19,030 nucleotides of DNA from positions 1 to 19,030 of the forward strand of contig CAJTSO010000037.1 in the NCBI GenBank assembly GCA_910579115.1. Direction: 5' to 3'. This DNA is from an uncultured Selenomonadaceae bacterium. Lineage in GTDB: Bacteria > Bacillota > Negativicutes > Selenomonadales > Selenomonadaceae. A model generated the notes under the pieces. That model was not told the origin of the DNA. It searched no databases and was given only the letters and a program-made list of their open reading frames with translations. Position numbers and translations under genes: made by a program. This document shows, piece after piece, positions 1 through 7,609 of this stretch (positions are counted from its first letter, which is position 1; every line of letters begins with the position of its first letter).

Positions 1-587
1 TCCACCGCTTCGTCTATTTCCTTCATCAGCTCGTCCTGCGGGGCGTGGCCGTCGATGTATTCCAAAAAGCTTTTCAGGGGCAGGGATATGTCGTCGGCCT
101 CGCCCTTCGTGCTGAGAAACAGCTTTGTAGTTCCGTCTTCCAGGGCTATTTTATAGTCTTCCATACAGAGATTTCTAAAGGTGTATTTATGGCGGTTTCC
201 CGTAAATACACCAAAGGTACAGATGAAAATGATATAGGTATCATTTAGAGCCTTATAGCTCCGGCCCTTTTCCAGCAGGTCGATGTCGATCATGGCCTGA
301 TAGTACCGGGTGCGTTTTACCAGCTCGGTCATATCCTTGCTGGTCTGCATCTCGATATTGAATACCGTGCCTTTTTCGTCGTTGACATACACATCGAGCC
401 GGATGCTTTTGCTGTCCAGGCGGACGTCGATAGACTTTTCTTCCTCGGGATAGGAGATGTCTTTGACGCTGATGTCCAGCAGTCGTTCAATTGTTTTCTT
501 GCAGATATTTTTGTTCCGCATTACCTTTTGAAAGATAAAGTTGTCCTGAATCGTCAGTTCATCGTAGGGCTTGATTGGCAATATCAT
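1..587 (-). CDS. Rpn-family PD-(D/E)XK nuclease / putative transposase, 3' end outside window
   Basis: This reading frame opens with ATG at 587 and stays open for 195 codons to base 1, so the protein is cut by the window edge. It begins MILPIKPYDELTIQDNF and contains the PD-(D/E)XK core of the Rpn (recombination-promoting nuclease, formerly YhgA-like transposase) family: Asp65 in RLDVYVND and an E-x-Q strand (Glu79, Gln81) in FNIEMQ, followed by the family-typical stretch around KRTRYYQAMID (residues 91-101). Family members are DNA endonucleases linked to RecA-independent recombination and are often present in many copies. A purine-rich site (AAAGGCGG) lies about 5 bases before the ATG, and a promoter-like pair sits at 633-661. 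The gene is separated from the polysaccharide locus by a terminator and is probably unrelated to it in function. The family call is firm; the biological role is not. Confidence 0.86.
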   Translation of the reverse strand, partial: MILPIKPYDELTIQDNFIFQKVMRNKNICKKTIERLLDISVKDISYPEEEKSIDVRLDSKSIRLDVYVNDEKGTVFNIEMQTSKDMTELVKRTRYYQAMIDIDLLEKGRSYKALNDTYIIFICTFGVFTGNRHKYTFRNLCMEDYKIALEDGTTKLFLSTKGEADDISLPLKSFLEYIDGHAPQDELMKEIDEAV

Positions 588-632
588 CACCGCCTTTCAT
601 ATTCGTATACCGCAGTATTTGTTTTCAATCAT

Positions 633-661
633 ATTATCGTACATTGTTTGGAAAAGTTCAA
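633..661 (-). promoter_or_regulatory. Probable sigma-70-type promoter for the Rpn gene
   Basis: Read on the minus strand, TTGAAC (656-661) and GATAAT (633-638) are separated by exactly 17 bases and lie about 45 bases upstream of the Rpn start codon at 587. It lies downstream of the hairpin at 729-760, so it would give the nuclease gene its own transcript. Confidence 0.55.
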
Positions 662-728
662 GCCGCAAATTACAATAGCAAATTGGACAAAATATAAAAT
701 TAAGCTACTTGGGTACTTCACGGAATAG

Positions 729-760
729 AAAACCCCGAGAGCTGCCACCCTCGGGGTTTT
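729..760. terminator. Strong, potentially bidirectional intrinsic terminator
   Basis: A perfect 11-bp stem, AAAACCCCGAG (729-739) pairing with CTCGGGGTTTT (750-760), encloses a 10-base loop. On each strand the GC-rich stem is followed by T-rich sequence. On the minus strand it would end read-through from the polysaccharide locus, and any transcript from the promoter at 803-831, before the Rpn gene. Confidence 0.85.
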
Positions 761-1083
761 CGTTTGCCAATTGGATCCATTAACATCGTTTTGCCTGAAA
801 GAAATATAGCATATCCCAGCGGTGAAATCAAGTCTTTATGTCCTTTCAAGGGGACGGCCTACTCACTTAAAATCAGGAGACCTGCAAGCGCTAAACATTA
901 ACGCCAGATATATTTTATTATGCATAATTTCCCATGTCCTCTCCATAGCGTCTAAACAAATCGCAAGTATAGAGTTTATCGGCCACATCGTTCAATTCGG
1001 CTTATTCACTAAACAATACCCAAGTAGCCTATTTTACATTTTGCTGAATTTATTATTGCAATTTACCTCGCAATTTTTGACGT
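761..1083. other. Gene-free spacer between the polysaccharide locus and the terminator
   Basis: About 320 bases with no convincing gene on either strand. It contains the promoter-like pair at 803-831. The rest is AT-rich and shows no hairpin at the end of the last locus gene, no tRNA-like structure and no repeat that I can see. It may be the worn remains of an older gene, but nothing recognisable is left. Confidence 0.5.
803..831 (-). promoter_or_regulatory. Promoter-like sequence ahead of the terminator hairpin, no gene attached
   Basis: On the minus strand TTGATT (826-831) and TATATT (803-808) are separated by 17 bases, with a TG dinucleotide just before the -10 (an extended -10). Transcription would start near 796 and meet the hairpin at 760-729 after only about 35 bases. 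The product would be an RNA of about 70 bases, or a leader read through into Rpn. No coding region follows before the hairpin. The match is good but unproven. Confidence 0.4.
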
Positions 1084-2580
1084 TTAATTATTACTTATCT
1101 TAGCGATTTTCCAATCGCCGACCGTTTTTACGACCATTATGTCGCCCAATCGTCTCAATATAGGATTATCTTTGTTTTTGTATACGACAAAATCAAATCG
1201 TTTATTTCTTAAATTATCGAACCATACGTCCTTAGTAGTCGCCCCGTTCCTGCGGCTATAATACTGGAAATCGCCGCCCCAATCAAAATCTAAAAATAAG
1301 ATTCTATCGGACGGCTCCGTTGTCGCGCGCACTTCTTTCGCGGCTAATAAAACAGGATTATACGAAAAATATTCATCGGCCCGATAAAAATAAGAGTCTA
1401 TATAATAACGCGGAACTACAGTTAGAGAAACCGCCAATAACGCTGCGACGAGCGCGAACGTTTTTTTATTAAGCTCAGTATAAAGCAGTACGGCGGTAAA
1501 GCCGCTAAATAGAGCCGCTATCGGCGTTATTGCGATATAATAATAGTCATGCACATAGTACAAATTAAAAAATATAAAACCCGGCAAAAGCATACTAAAG
1601 ATAAGAATAGCGGACATTATCAAGCCATTTGCTTTTTCTCTCCCCGCATTTTTAATAGGTATAGTAAGGGTTAAAACAGGCAAATAATACCATAATCCGG
1701 GAAGAATTAAATCGGTAAATCGAGCAAAGAATCGACGCCATCGTTCAAATTCGAACCGTTGCTCGATAGTTCCATAATTCCATTTTATTAGCGCTTTGCT
1801 GCTTAAGGCGAAAAATCCGTTATTTATCTTCACGATGTCGGTATATTTTACCCAAGCCAGTCCCGCCAACAGAGGCTCCGCTAAAGCAACGATCCCCAAA
1901 AATAATTCCCGTTTGGAAATAGCTTCGTTTAAACAAACTTTGCCGTCTAAGATAAAGAACCGTCTGACGGCAAAATATACTAATATCGGAGCGACGGCGA
2001 TGACCGTCGTTCCTTTTACCATATAAGCTAAAGAGCCGAAACTCAACGCCAAGATATAGATGAGTGCGTTGCTGCGCCTCGCCAGCCATTTGATAAAAAA
2101 TAAAGCGTAAGCGAGCGACAGCGCGACGGCGCAATATTCTATCATCGCCGCGCGGCTCCAATATATCGAATAAGGTAAAAATAAGTAAAACAGCAACGAC
2201 GATAAAGCGATGGATTTTTTTTCAAATATCGCCAGCGCCAATTTATATAATAACGCCGCCGAAATGTAAAACCAGATTAACCCTGCGATACGACAAGCCA
2301 GATCTACGGAATCTATGAAAGGGCAATAACGGTATACAAAATAAGCCGATAATTGGTATAGCGGAAACTCAAATGGTATCCGCGCATCCTCGCCGAAAAC
2401 GGGCGTAATATAATCAAAAACCCTTACGCCGTGTTGAACATATTCGTTCACCGTCATAGCGCATTGGATCTGCCTAAAAGAATATAGATCCATTAGCGGA
2501 ACGTCGATATTGAACAATCTAACGGCTAAACTAATGATAAACATTACAATAAGTAAATAATCGCATCGGCATAGTTTCAT
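1084..2580 (-). CDS. GT-C fold membrane glycosyltransferase (PMT/ArnT-like, GT39 type)
   Basis: A 498-residue polytopic membrane protein with many hydrophobic helices over roughly residues 8-400 and a soluble C-terminal tail of about 90 residues. The first helix is followed by a loop with an acidic residue near an Arg-Gln pair (PLMDLYSFRQIQ, Asp31), the position of the catalytic Asp in PMT and ArnT-like enzymes. A later loop, SRAAMIEYCAVAL, is also typical of this group. Such enzymes take a sugar from a polyprenyl-phosphate donor on the periplasmic side and attach it to lipid A, glycan or protein. With the GtrA-like flippase and the polyprenyl-phosphate glycosyltransferase upstream it would form the third (acceptor-specific) part of a Gtr-like system. 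The ATG at 2580 has GGGAGAG about 9 bases upstream. Last gene of the locus. Substrate unknown. Confidence 0.78.
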   Translation of the reverse strand: MKLCRCDYLLIVMFIISLAVRLFNIDVPLMDLYSFRQIQCAMTVNEYVQHGVRVFDYITPVFGEDARIPFEFPLYQLSAYFVYRYCPFIDSVDLACRIAGLIWFYISAALLYKLALAIFEKKSIALSSLLFYLFLPYSIYWSRAAMIEYCAVALSLAYALFFIKWLARRSNALIYILALSFGSLAYMVKGTTVIAVAPILVYFAVRRFFILDGKVCLNEAISKRELFLGIVALAEPLLAGLAWVKYTDIVKINNGFFALSSKALIKWNYGTIEQRFEFERWRRFFARFTDLILPGLWYYLPVLTLTIPIKNAGREKANGLIMSAILIFSMLLPGFIFFNLYYVHDYYYIAITPIAALFSGFTAVLLYTELNKKTFALVAALLAVSLTVVPRYYIDSYFYRADEYFSYNPVLLAAKEVRATTEPSDRILFLDFDWGGDFQYYSRRNGATTKDVWFDNLRNKRFDFVVYKNKDNPILRRLGDIMVVKTVGDWKIAKISNN

Positions 2581-2624
2581 TATTTAGTGCTCTCCCTTAA
2601 AAACTTCTCCGTTTGATGCCGCAT

Positions 2625-3311
2625 TTATTTTTCTCCCGCCGTTATAAATTGCGCGCCCAATGGCACCCAGCCCAAGTATTTATCGAGAAATCGTAGATGC
2701 GCTAATTGTTTTGGGAAAAATACGATGTATTTGCTCCAAACGTTTTTAAAACCGCCTTCTTTAAGATAAGTTTCCGCTTCCTTTGTTGTCAGCATAATCG
2801 CGTCTTTATCGTATGGGATTCGAGCAATAAATCTTTTTACAAGCGGGTTTTTCATATTCATTTCTAAGATTATGAGTCCCCCCCCCCGAGACAATCGTTC
2901 ATAAATGTTTCGGACGACTTGCACTCGTTCGTCAAGCTCCACATGGTGCATCACGGTGCAAAGCAGCGCGAAGTCGTAGTCGTAGTCCAGTTCTTTTAGC
3001 TCGCTCGTAAATCTATTGCCGCCGCTTTTTAGCCACGGCTTGACCTTCTCTATACTGCGAGGCGAAACATCGAAGCCGTGAATAACGACTTCGGGTATAG
3101 CTTTAAATATCGTTTCCGCCATCAGACCAACGCCGCAGCCGTAATCTAACAGCTTTATTTTTCTACCCGTTTCTTTTTGACGCTTTTCAAACAGCGGCTT
3201 TAGATAGCGCGTTTTATAGCGTTCAAAATAGTCATGGTCGTTGCCGGGCAGAGCTATCGCTTCGTCCGTTATTTGTTCGTAGCCGTCGGCCGTTTTGTCA
3301 AAATCGCTCAT
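2625..3311 (-). CDS. Class I SAM-dependent methyltransferase with an internal poly-G tract (ON)
   Basis: A 228-residue Rossmann methyltransferase. Motif I is LLDYGCGVG (about residues 54-62), the acidic end of strand 2 is HGFDVSP (78-84), and the strand 4/5 turn is ERLSRGGGLIILEMN (138-152). The turn is encoded by ten G residues (plus-strand C10 at 2878-2887). With ten the frame is intact; one more or one fewer would end the protein soon after the tract. A longer frame begins at 3326, but I chose the ATG at 3311: it overlaps the TGA of the upstream glycosyltransferase (ATGA) and has GGAGAG about 7 bases before it, so the two are probably translationally coupled. It likely O- or N-methylates a sugar of the glycan or its lipid-linked precursor. 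The exact substrate cannot be read from sequence. Confidence 0.85.
   Translation of the reverse strand: MSDFDKTADGYEQITDEAIALPGNDHDYFERYKTRYLKPLFEKRQKETGRKIKLLDYGCGVGLMAETIFKAIPEVVIHGFDVSPRSIEKVKPWLKSGGNRFTSELKELDYDYDFALLCTVMHHVELDERVQVVRNIYERLSRGGGLIILEMNMKNPLVKRFIARIPYDKDAIMLTTKEAETYLKEGGFKNVWSKYIVFFPKQLAHLRFLDKYLGWVPLGAQFITAGEK
2878..2887 (-). repeat. G10 homopolymer (C10 on plus strand) in the methyltransferase
   Basis: Ten consecutive C residues on the plus strand, giving codons cgg-ggg-ggg-gga (Arg142 to Gly145) in the methyltransferase. The present length keeps the frame open. With 11 the frame closes at a TAA about 23 codons later. This is a candidate phase-variation switch, ON in this sequence. 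Confidence 0.85.
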
Positions 3312-4042
3312 TGCGTCGCTCTCCATCCTAAATATTTAGCCTTATACGCAAGGAAATACCACTTCAAATAATGCGGCAGCCATTCGACGACCTTAAAATG
3401 CGATTCGCCGGCCGTTCGGTCGCGCCAAACGGTCGGCGTTTCCTTTATCGTTTCGCCGCGAGAAAAAGCTTTCGTCACAAGCTCTATTCCCAGCTCAAAG
3501 CCGCCGTTGCTTTCTATGGTTACCTTGCGCAAAAAGCTCGTCCGATATAGCTTAAAGCTATTGGTCGCGTCGTGGGTCGGCACTCCCGCCAAGTAATAGA
3601 GACTTAATCCCGCCAACCGTGATAATAGACCTTTTATTACGGGACCGCCAAGCTGTTTCCCGCCCTTCATATAGCGAGAGGCGCAGACGACGGCAGCGTT
3701 TTCCTTTTCCGCTAAAGCTAACAAATCGTTCATCACTTCGGGTGGATCCGATAAGTCGGCCATGGTGACGATAACGTATTTGGTGGCGGCCTCTTCCAAG
3801 CCACTTTTGATAGCGTTTAGCGCGCCTTTGCCGTATTTATTTTTTAATAGCGATACAGGTTTTCCCGCGGCAATTAACTTTCTGGCTGCGGGAAGAGTCG
3901 TGTCTTCCTCTCTGTCGTAAACTATAAAAATGGTAAACGGCGCTTGAACTTTTTGGCAAATAGCGTCCACGGCGATAGTTATGTTGTCCTTTTCATTATA
4001 AACAGGCATGACAATCGTCAGGACCGGCTTTTCATCCGCCAT
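3308..4042 (-). CDS. GT2 polyprenyl-phosphate glycosyltransferase (GtrB / Dpm1-like)
   Basis: A 244-residue GT-A fold enzyme: LTIVMPVYNEKDNI (8-21) is the nucleotide-binding start, VYDREEDTT (41-49) replaces the more usual DDGS-DGT, MADLSDPPE (94-102) matches the metal-binding MDxDLQxPPE block of dolichyl-phosphate mannose synthases, and HDATNSFKLY is the family's late motif. It lacks the two C-terminal membrane helices of phage GtrB. Such enzymes transfer a sugar from a nucleotide donor to undecaprenyl phosphate on the cytoplasmic face. The frame extends to a TTG at 4078, but the ATG at 4042 overlaps the upstream TGA (TGATG) and has a G5 purine site about 8 bases upstream, so I use that start. 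It is probably coupled to the upstream epimerase. Likely partners are the GtrA-like flippase (6264) and the GT-C enzyme (1084). Confidence 0.85.
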   Translation of the reverse strand: MADEKPVLTIVMPVYNEKDNITIAVDAICQKVQAPFTIFIVYDREEDTTLPAARKLIAAGKPVSLLKNKYGKGALNAIKSGLEEAATKYVIVTMADLSDPPEVMNDLLALAEKENAAVVCASRYMKGGKQLGGPVIKGLLSRLAGLSLYYLAGVPTHDATNSFKLYRTSFLRKVTIESNGGFELGIELVTKAFSRGETIKETPTVWRDRTAGESHFKVVEWLPHYLKWYFLAYKAKYLGWRATQ

Positions 4043-5040
4043 CAGATGCCCCCGACTCGCACTTGTTCCTTGATCCAAGGGATAACCTCGTCTAATATTT
4101 CGTCCAGCGACGTTTCCGCCTTGAAGCCCAATAGCCGCTCGGCTTTCTCCACGGCGGGCACCCTTTTCTGCACGTCGTAGGGGAACGGTAATTTGTCACC
4201 ATGGATCTTGCGCCAGATTTTTTCCGCCAATTCCAGCACTGTAGTCGATTTTTCGGTGGAAAGGTTAAAATCCTCGTTGATCGCCGCATCGCTTTCGATA
4301 CACATACGTATCCCGCGGGCGATATCGCCGCCATAAGTGTAGTGGCGGATCTGGTCGCCAGAGCCTAAGATATGGAGCGGATTTTGTCCTTTGACGACCT
4401 TTTGCACCAGGTCGGGCACAACATGGCTCATTGCGAGCTTGACGTTTCCCGAGAGGATCTCCTCGTCGCATAGAGCTCTTTTTTCGCCTGTGCCGACGCA
4501 ATTAAAGGGGCGAATGATCGTATAAGGAAGACCGTATTGTTCCTTTGCGCCTTGCGCGTAATATTCGCAGGCAAGTTTCTGGAAGCCGTAAGTGCTTTGC
4601 GGCGGCGGGCAGACGCGCTCGTCTCCCTCCGCGCTCGGGAATTTATCAGTCGATTCGTAAACCATGCTGGAGCTCAAGACGTTTATTTTTTTTAGTTTTT
4701 TGTGCTTATAAGCCCAGATAGCCGCATCGAAGGTAGCCGCCATAATGCGATCGTTCTCCGCCAGTAGATCGTAGGCATATTTATGAAAATACGATATTCC
4801 GCCAATCATCGCCGCCGTGCCTAAAACCTGATCACAATCGGCGATAAGCTCTTTCATGAGGCCGACGTTTTTAGCGTCGCCTTCAATAAAATGATAACGC
4901 GGATGATTGTCGTAGGATTTTTCAACTTTGCCGTATTTGGAGTAATTGTCTATGCCCGTTACTTCGTGGCCGCACGCTAAAAGCTCCTCTACCAGGTAGC
5001 CGCAGATAAATCCAGCCGAGCCCGTTACTAAAATTTTCAT
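4042..5040 (-). CDS. NAD-dependent nucleotide-sugar epimerase/dehydratase (extended SDR)
   Basis: A 332-residue extended short-chain dehydrogenase. The cofactor-binding motif is GSAGFICG (7-14), an acidic residue (Asp31) ends strand 2 and selects NAD, the catalytic Ser lies in LSSSMVYES (about 122-130), and Tyr151/Lys155 form the YxxxK pair in STYGFQK. GSGDQIRHYTYGGDIARGI is typical of UDP-glucose 4-epimerase, UDP-glucuronate decarboxylase and related enzymes. AGGAG lies 8 bases before the ATG. It directly follows the UDP-sugar dehydrogenase, so a likely role is to epimerise, dehydrate or decarboxylate the uronic acid nucleotide made there, feeding the next glycosyltransferase. The exact reaction (epimerase, dehydratase or decarboxylase) cannot be settled from motifs alone. 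Confidence 0.85.
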   Translation of the reverse strand: MKILVTGSAGFICGYLVEELLACGHEVTGIDNYSKYGKVEKSYDNHPRYHFIEGDAKNVGLMKELIADCDQVLGTAAMIGGISYFHKYAYDLLAENDRIMAATFDAAIWAYKHKKLKKINVLSSSMVYESTDKFPSAEGDERVCPPPQSTYGFQKLACEYYAQGAKEQYGLPYTIIRPFNCVGTGEKRALCDEEILSGNVKLAMSHVVPDLVQKVVKGQNPLHILGSGDQIRHYTYGGDIARGIRMCIESDAAINEDFNLSTEKSTTVLELAEKIWRKIHGDKLPFPYDVQKRVPAVEKAERLLGFKAETSLDEILDEVIPWIKEQVRVGGI

Positions 5041-5058
5041 GTTCCTCGCTCCTTAAAA

Positions 5059-6234
5059 TTATTGTTCGCTTTTCCAGAAGTTCCAGCAATCGACGAAAGG
5101 CGCCGAAGGCTTGATATCCTTGTATTCATCGTGCGGCGCGCCGAGGATTATGCCGTCCGCCTTCGCCAAAACGCCGTCTAAAGCTTCGGTGTCAAGATAC
5201 GGATCGTGGACGAGCACGTTGGCCATCTTAAATTCGAGCAGTTTTTTTACTTTAAAAGAAAGACTCTCTCTGGTGTCGTCGTTATTGGCTTTAAAAGTCA
5301 TGCCCAATATAGCGATATTTTTATCTTTAAGGCACCCCCCCATTTTTTCTTCCAGCCTCTCAATGACAAAGTTTGGCAGTCCTTCATTGACCAGCATACC
5401 AGCCTGTCCGAGGAAAAATTTGTTGTTGGAGAAGGCGGACAACTGCATCGTGTCCTTAAATAAGCATGGACCCGCCGCAAAACCGGCGCGGGCGAAATGC
5501 CTGGCGCGCGGGTAATCCTCGGAAAGAGCGCTTAATATTTTGTAAAAATCCAGTCCGTTTTCCTCCGCCATCATATAGAATTGGTTCGCGATGGCAAACT
5601 CAAGATAGCGCCACGAGTTAGTCATGAGCTTGGCCAGCTCCGCCTCCTTCGGCTCGACAAAGATCGTCTTGGGCGCGACCTTGCCGAAGATATTCTCCGC
5701 CTCTTTTCGAGCCGCTTCGGAATTGGCCGCGATTATCTGCGGCAGCGAGAATATCTCCTCGACGCCTTTACCCTGCACGATACGTTCGGGACAAAAGGCG
5801 AGCTTCATTTCTTCGCCTAACGATTTTTGGAGCATGCGGTCCACTACATCGAACACCCCGGGGAAGATCGTGCTGCGCAATATGACGAGCTGCTCCTTTT
5901 TTAAATACGGCTCGTATAGACGAACCACGTTAAGGACATCGCTGATGCGCGGATTGAGGTGCTCGTCTACCGGCGTTCCCGTGACGAAAACGACGGCGTT
6001 CATAAACGAAGCCTTTGCCATATCCTTCGTCGCAGATAAAACCTTGTCATCGAGCGCTTTTCTTAAGATCGGTTCGGCTCCGCTTTCTTTAAACGGAATC
6101 TCTCCACGATTTACTTTGGCGATGACTTCATCGTTTATATCGATCAGGCAAACCTCGAAGCCTCTCGAGGCCAGCGCGAGACCCAGCGGCAGACCGACGT
6201 GCCCGCAGCCGCCGACAATACCTATTTTGTACAT
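5059..6234 (-). CDS. UDP-sugar 6-dehydrogenase (UDP-glucose/UDP-ManNAc dehydrogenase family)
   Basis: A 391-residue nucleotide-sugar dehydrogenase, close to normal family length. The N-terminal NAD site is GGCGHVGLPLG (8-18), the central block has CPERIVQG (148-155) and KLMTNSWRY (202-210), and the catalytic cysteine is Cys257 in GPCLFKD (255-261). The UDP-binding C-terminal domain follows. The enzyme performs the four-electron oxidation of the C6 hydroxyl of a UDP-hexose to the uronic acid, using two NAD+. AGGAGG lies 7 bases before the ATG. Whether the substrate is UDP-Glc, UDP-GlcNAc or UDP-ManNAc is not decidable here. It stands with an epimerase/decarboxylase-type SDR downstream, a usual pairing. 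Residues 319-321 are read through a G7 run (C7 at 5335-5341), currently in frame. Confidence 0.9.
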   Translation of the reverse strand: MYKIGIVGGCGHVGLPLGLALASRGFEVCLIDINDEVIAKVNRGEIPFKESGAEPILRKALDDKVLSATKDMAKASFMNAVVFVTGTPVDEHLNPRISDVLNVVRLYEPYLKKEQLVILRSTIFPGVFDVVDRMLQKSLGEEMKLAFCPERIVQGKGVEEIFSLPQIIAANSEAARKEAENIFGKVAPKTIFVEPKEAELAKLMTNSWRYLEFAIANQFYMMAEENGLDFYKILSALSEDYPRARHFARAGFAAGPCLFKDTMQLSAFSNNKFFLGQAGMLVNEGLPNFVIERLEEKMGGCLKDKNIAILGMTFKANNDDTRESLSFKVKKLLEFKMANVLVHDPYLDTEALDGVLAKADGIILGAPHDEYKDIKPSAPFVDCWNFWKSEQ

Positions 6235-6263
6235 AAAAACGCCTCCTAAAATCGCCCGTTGGG

Positions 6264-6662
6264 CTATTTGAAAATGTAAAATTGACGCGCCCCGTAATTT
6301 ATAAAAAACGCAACGCCCGTGCCGGTTATCTTCGCTAAGAGCGGCGGCGCGCTCAAAGCGTTTATAAGCGCCGTCATGACCGATATATCCACAGCCAAAG
6401 CGGCTAAGCTGGCGAGATAAACGCCTGCGACCTCGCGCGCCGTTTTTTTGCGCTGGGCTTTAAATACCTGACGCGACAAAAGATAGTTGACGAACGTGGC
6501 CGCGACAAAAGCTAACAAAGCTGCGGCTGTATACGATAAACCAGACGTATATAGCAGATAAAAACCGCTCCAGTCGATAAGCGCGCAAAACCCGCCGGCT
6601 AACAGATAAAGAAAAAACGCCCGCCCGTAGCGCCGTATGATTTTTCTTATCGCTTCCGCCAA
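6264..6662 (-). CDS. GtrA-family membrane protein (lipid-linked sugar flippase candidate)
   Basis: A 132-residue protein with four hydrophobic segments (about 16-34, 40-60, 76-98 and 104-124), separated by short basic loops such as SRQVFKAQRKK. This length and layout, plus the features GGFCALIDW near the start and NYLLSRQVF in the middle, fit the GtrA/DPMS1 family. Members are thought to flip undecaprenyl-phosphate-linked sugars across the membrane for O-antigen or teichoic acid decoration. The start is TTG at 6662, chosen because AAGGAGG sits about 7 bases upstream and no better ATG exists. The neighbours supply a matching donor synthase (3308-4042) and a GT-C transferase (1084-2580). Confidence 0.85.
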   Translation of the reverse strand: MAEAIRKIIRRYGRAFFLYLLAGGFCALIDWSGFYLLYTSGLSYTAAALLAFVAATFVNYLLSRQVFKAQRKKTAREVAGVYLASLAALAVDISVMTALINALSAPPLLAKITGTGVAFFINYGARQFYIFK

Positions 6663-6694
6663 TACCGCCTCCTTGCACTAGTTCGCTATTGTAT

Positions 6695-7609
6695 TTAAGT
6701 AAGCCTCGAAACAGTAAGCTCTATGCCCGTTTCAAGCGATATTACAGGCTTCCAATTTAATATTTTCTGCGCGTGGCCAATGTCTACGTAACTTTTATGA
6801 ACATCGCAAAATCTGCTCTTGACATAATTTATTCGCTTAAATTTTCTTCCCGCTATTTTTTCTATATATTCAACTATCTGATTGATCGAGTAATAATGAC
6901 CGTAGCCGATATTAAAAATATGTTCGTTTCCGCTATATTCAATTACTCGTCTGACGGCTTGTACTAAATCCTCAATAAATAAATAATCGCGTTCGTGCGA
7001 CCCGTCTCCATAGATTGAAATTTCCTCGCCTTTTAAAAGCCTATTTATAAAAATAGGAATCAGACCTTGCATTTTGTTGGTATCCTGCCCCCAACCGTAA
7101 GGATTTGTAACGCGCATAATTTTTATATTAAGGCCGTATCTTAAGGCGTAAAACAACAAATACTTTTCAATGACGCATTTTTGAACGCCGTAGCCGCATC
7201 GGGGATTTAACGGCGCGCTAACGGAATTGATAAGATCGCCCGTTTCGCCGTATACGGCGCCCGCAGACGAGACGAAAATTATATTTTTCACTTTGCGGTG
7301 AACCATACTTTCCAATAATCGCACGGTCGGTATAACGTTTTCTTGAATTTCAGCGGGGATACGCTTCGTATCATCGCCGGGTACGGTAGTGCAAATCAAA
7401 TGCACTACCGTATCGACGTCTTGCAAAATTTCGTCGAAGGCCTGCACCGCCGCAAAATCTCCCGTAACAGGCTCGATATTTTCGTAAGCGTCGAAGTCCG
7501 GCGTCTTTTTACGCGCGAAAGCGCGAATATCAAAGGACTCTGCCAGCTCGCGTGCGACTGCTTTTCCGATAAATCCGCTTGCGCCTAAAATCAGAATTTT
7601 TTTCAACAT
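6695..7609 (-). CDS. NAD-dependent sugar epimerase (GalE/WcaG-like SDR)
   Basis: A 304-residue extended SDR. GASGFIGK (9-16) binds the cofactor, VSSAGAVYG (113-121) carries the catalytic Ser/Thr region, and Tyr140/Lys144 in GYGVQK form the active pair. NPYGWGQ and a later GDGSHERDYLFIEDL block are typical of UDP-glucose 4-epimerase-like enzymes. Its ATG at 7609 overlaps the stop codon of the upstream GT4 frame by 7 bases, with AAAGGA just upstream, so translation is probably coupled to that phase-variable gene. It would supply an epimerised nucleotide sugar to one of the transferases. It is a different subtype from the SDR at 4042-5040 (shorter, different motif spacing), so the two should have different substrates. 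Confidence 0.85.
   Translation of the reverse strand: MLKKILILGASGFIGKAVARELAESFDIRAFARKKTPDFDAYENIEPVTGDFAAVQAFDEILQDVDTVVHLICTTVPGDDTKRIPAEIQENVIPTVRLLESMVHRKVKNIIFVSSAGAVYGETGDLINSVSAPLNPRCGYGVQKCVIEKYLLFYALRYGLNIKIMRVTNPYGWGQDTNKMQGLIPIFINRLLKGEEISIYGDGSHERDYLFIEDLVQAVRRVIEYSGNEHIFNIGYGHYYSINQIVEYIEKIAGRKFKRINYVKSRFCDVHKSYVDIGHAQKILNWKPVISLETGIELTVSRLT

Noticed and set aside
822..1103. Plus-strand open frame of 93 codons beside the end of the locus
   Set aside because: No Shine-Dalgarno site, no recognisable family, lies in AT-rich spacer, runs into the 3' end of the membrane glycosyltransferase on the other strand, and its hydrophobic look is what AT-rich sequence gives by chance.
4686..4693. 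T8 run (A8 on coding strand) in the epimerase, and a similar one at 2215-2222
   Set aside because: A and T runs of this length are expected by chance in lysine- and phenylalanine-rich coding sequence of this composition, and both genes are in frame; not counted as switches.
5111..6271. Long plus-strand open frames opposite the UDP-sugar dehydrogenase
   Set aside because: They are the antisense of a strongly conserved gene; their translations have no family features and the dehydrogenase motifs are unambiguous.
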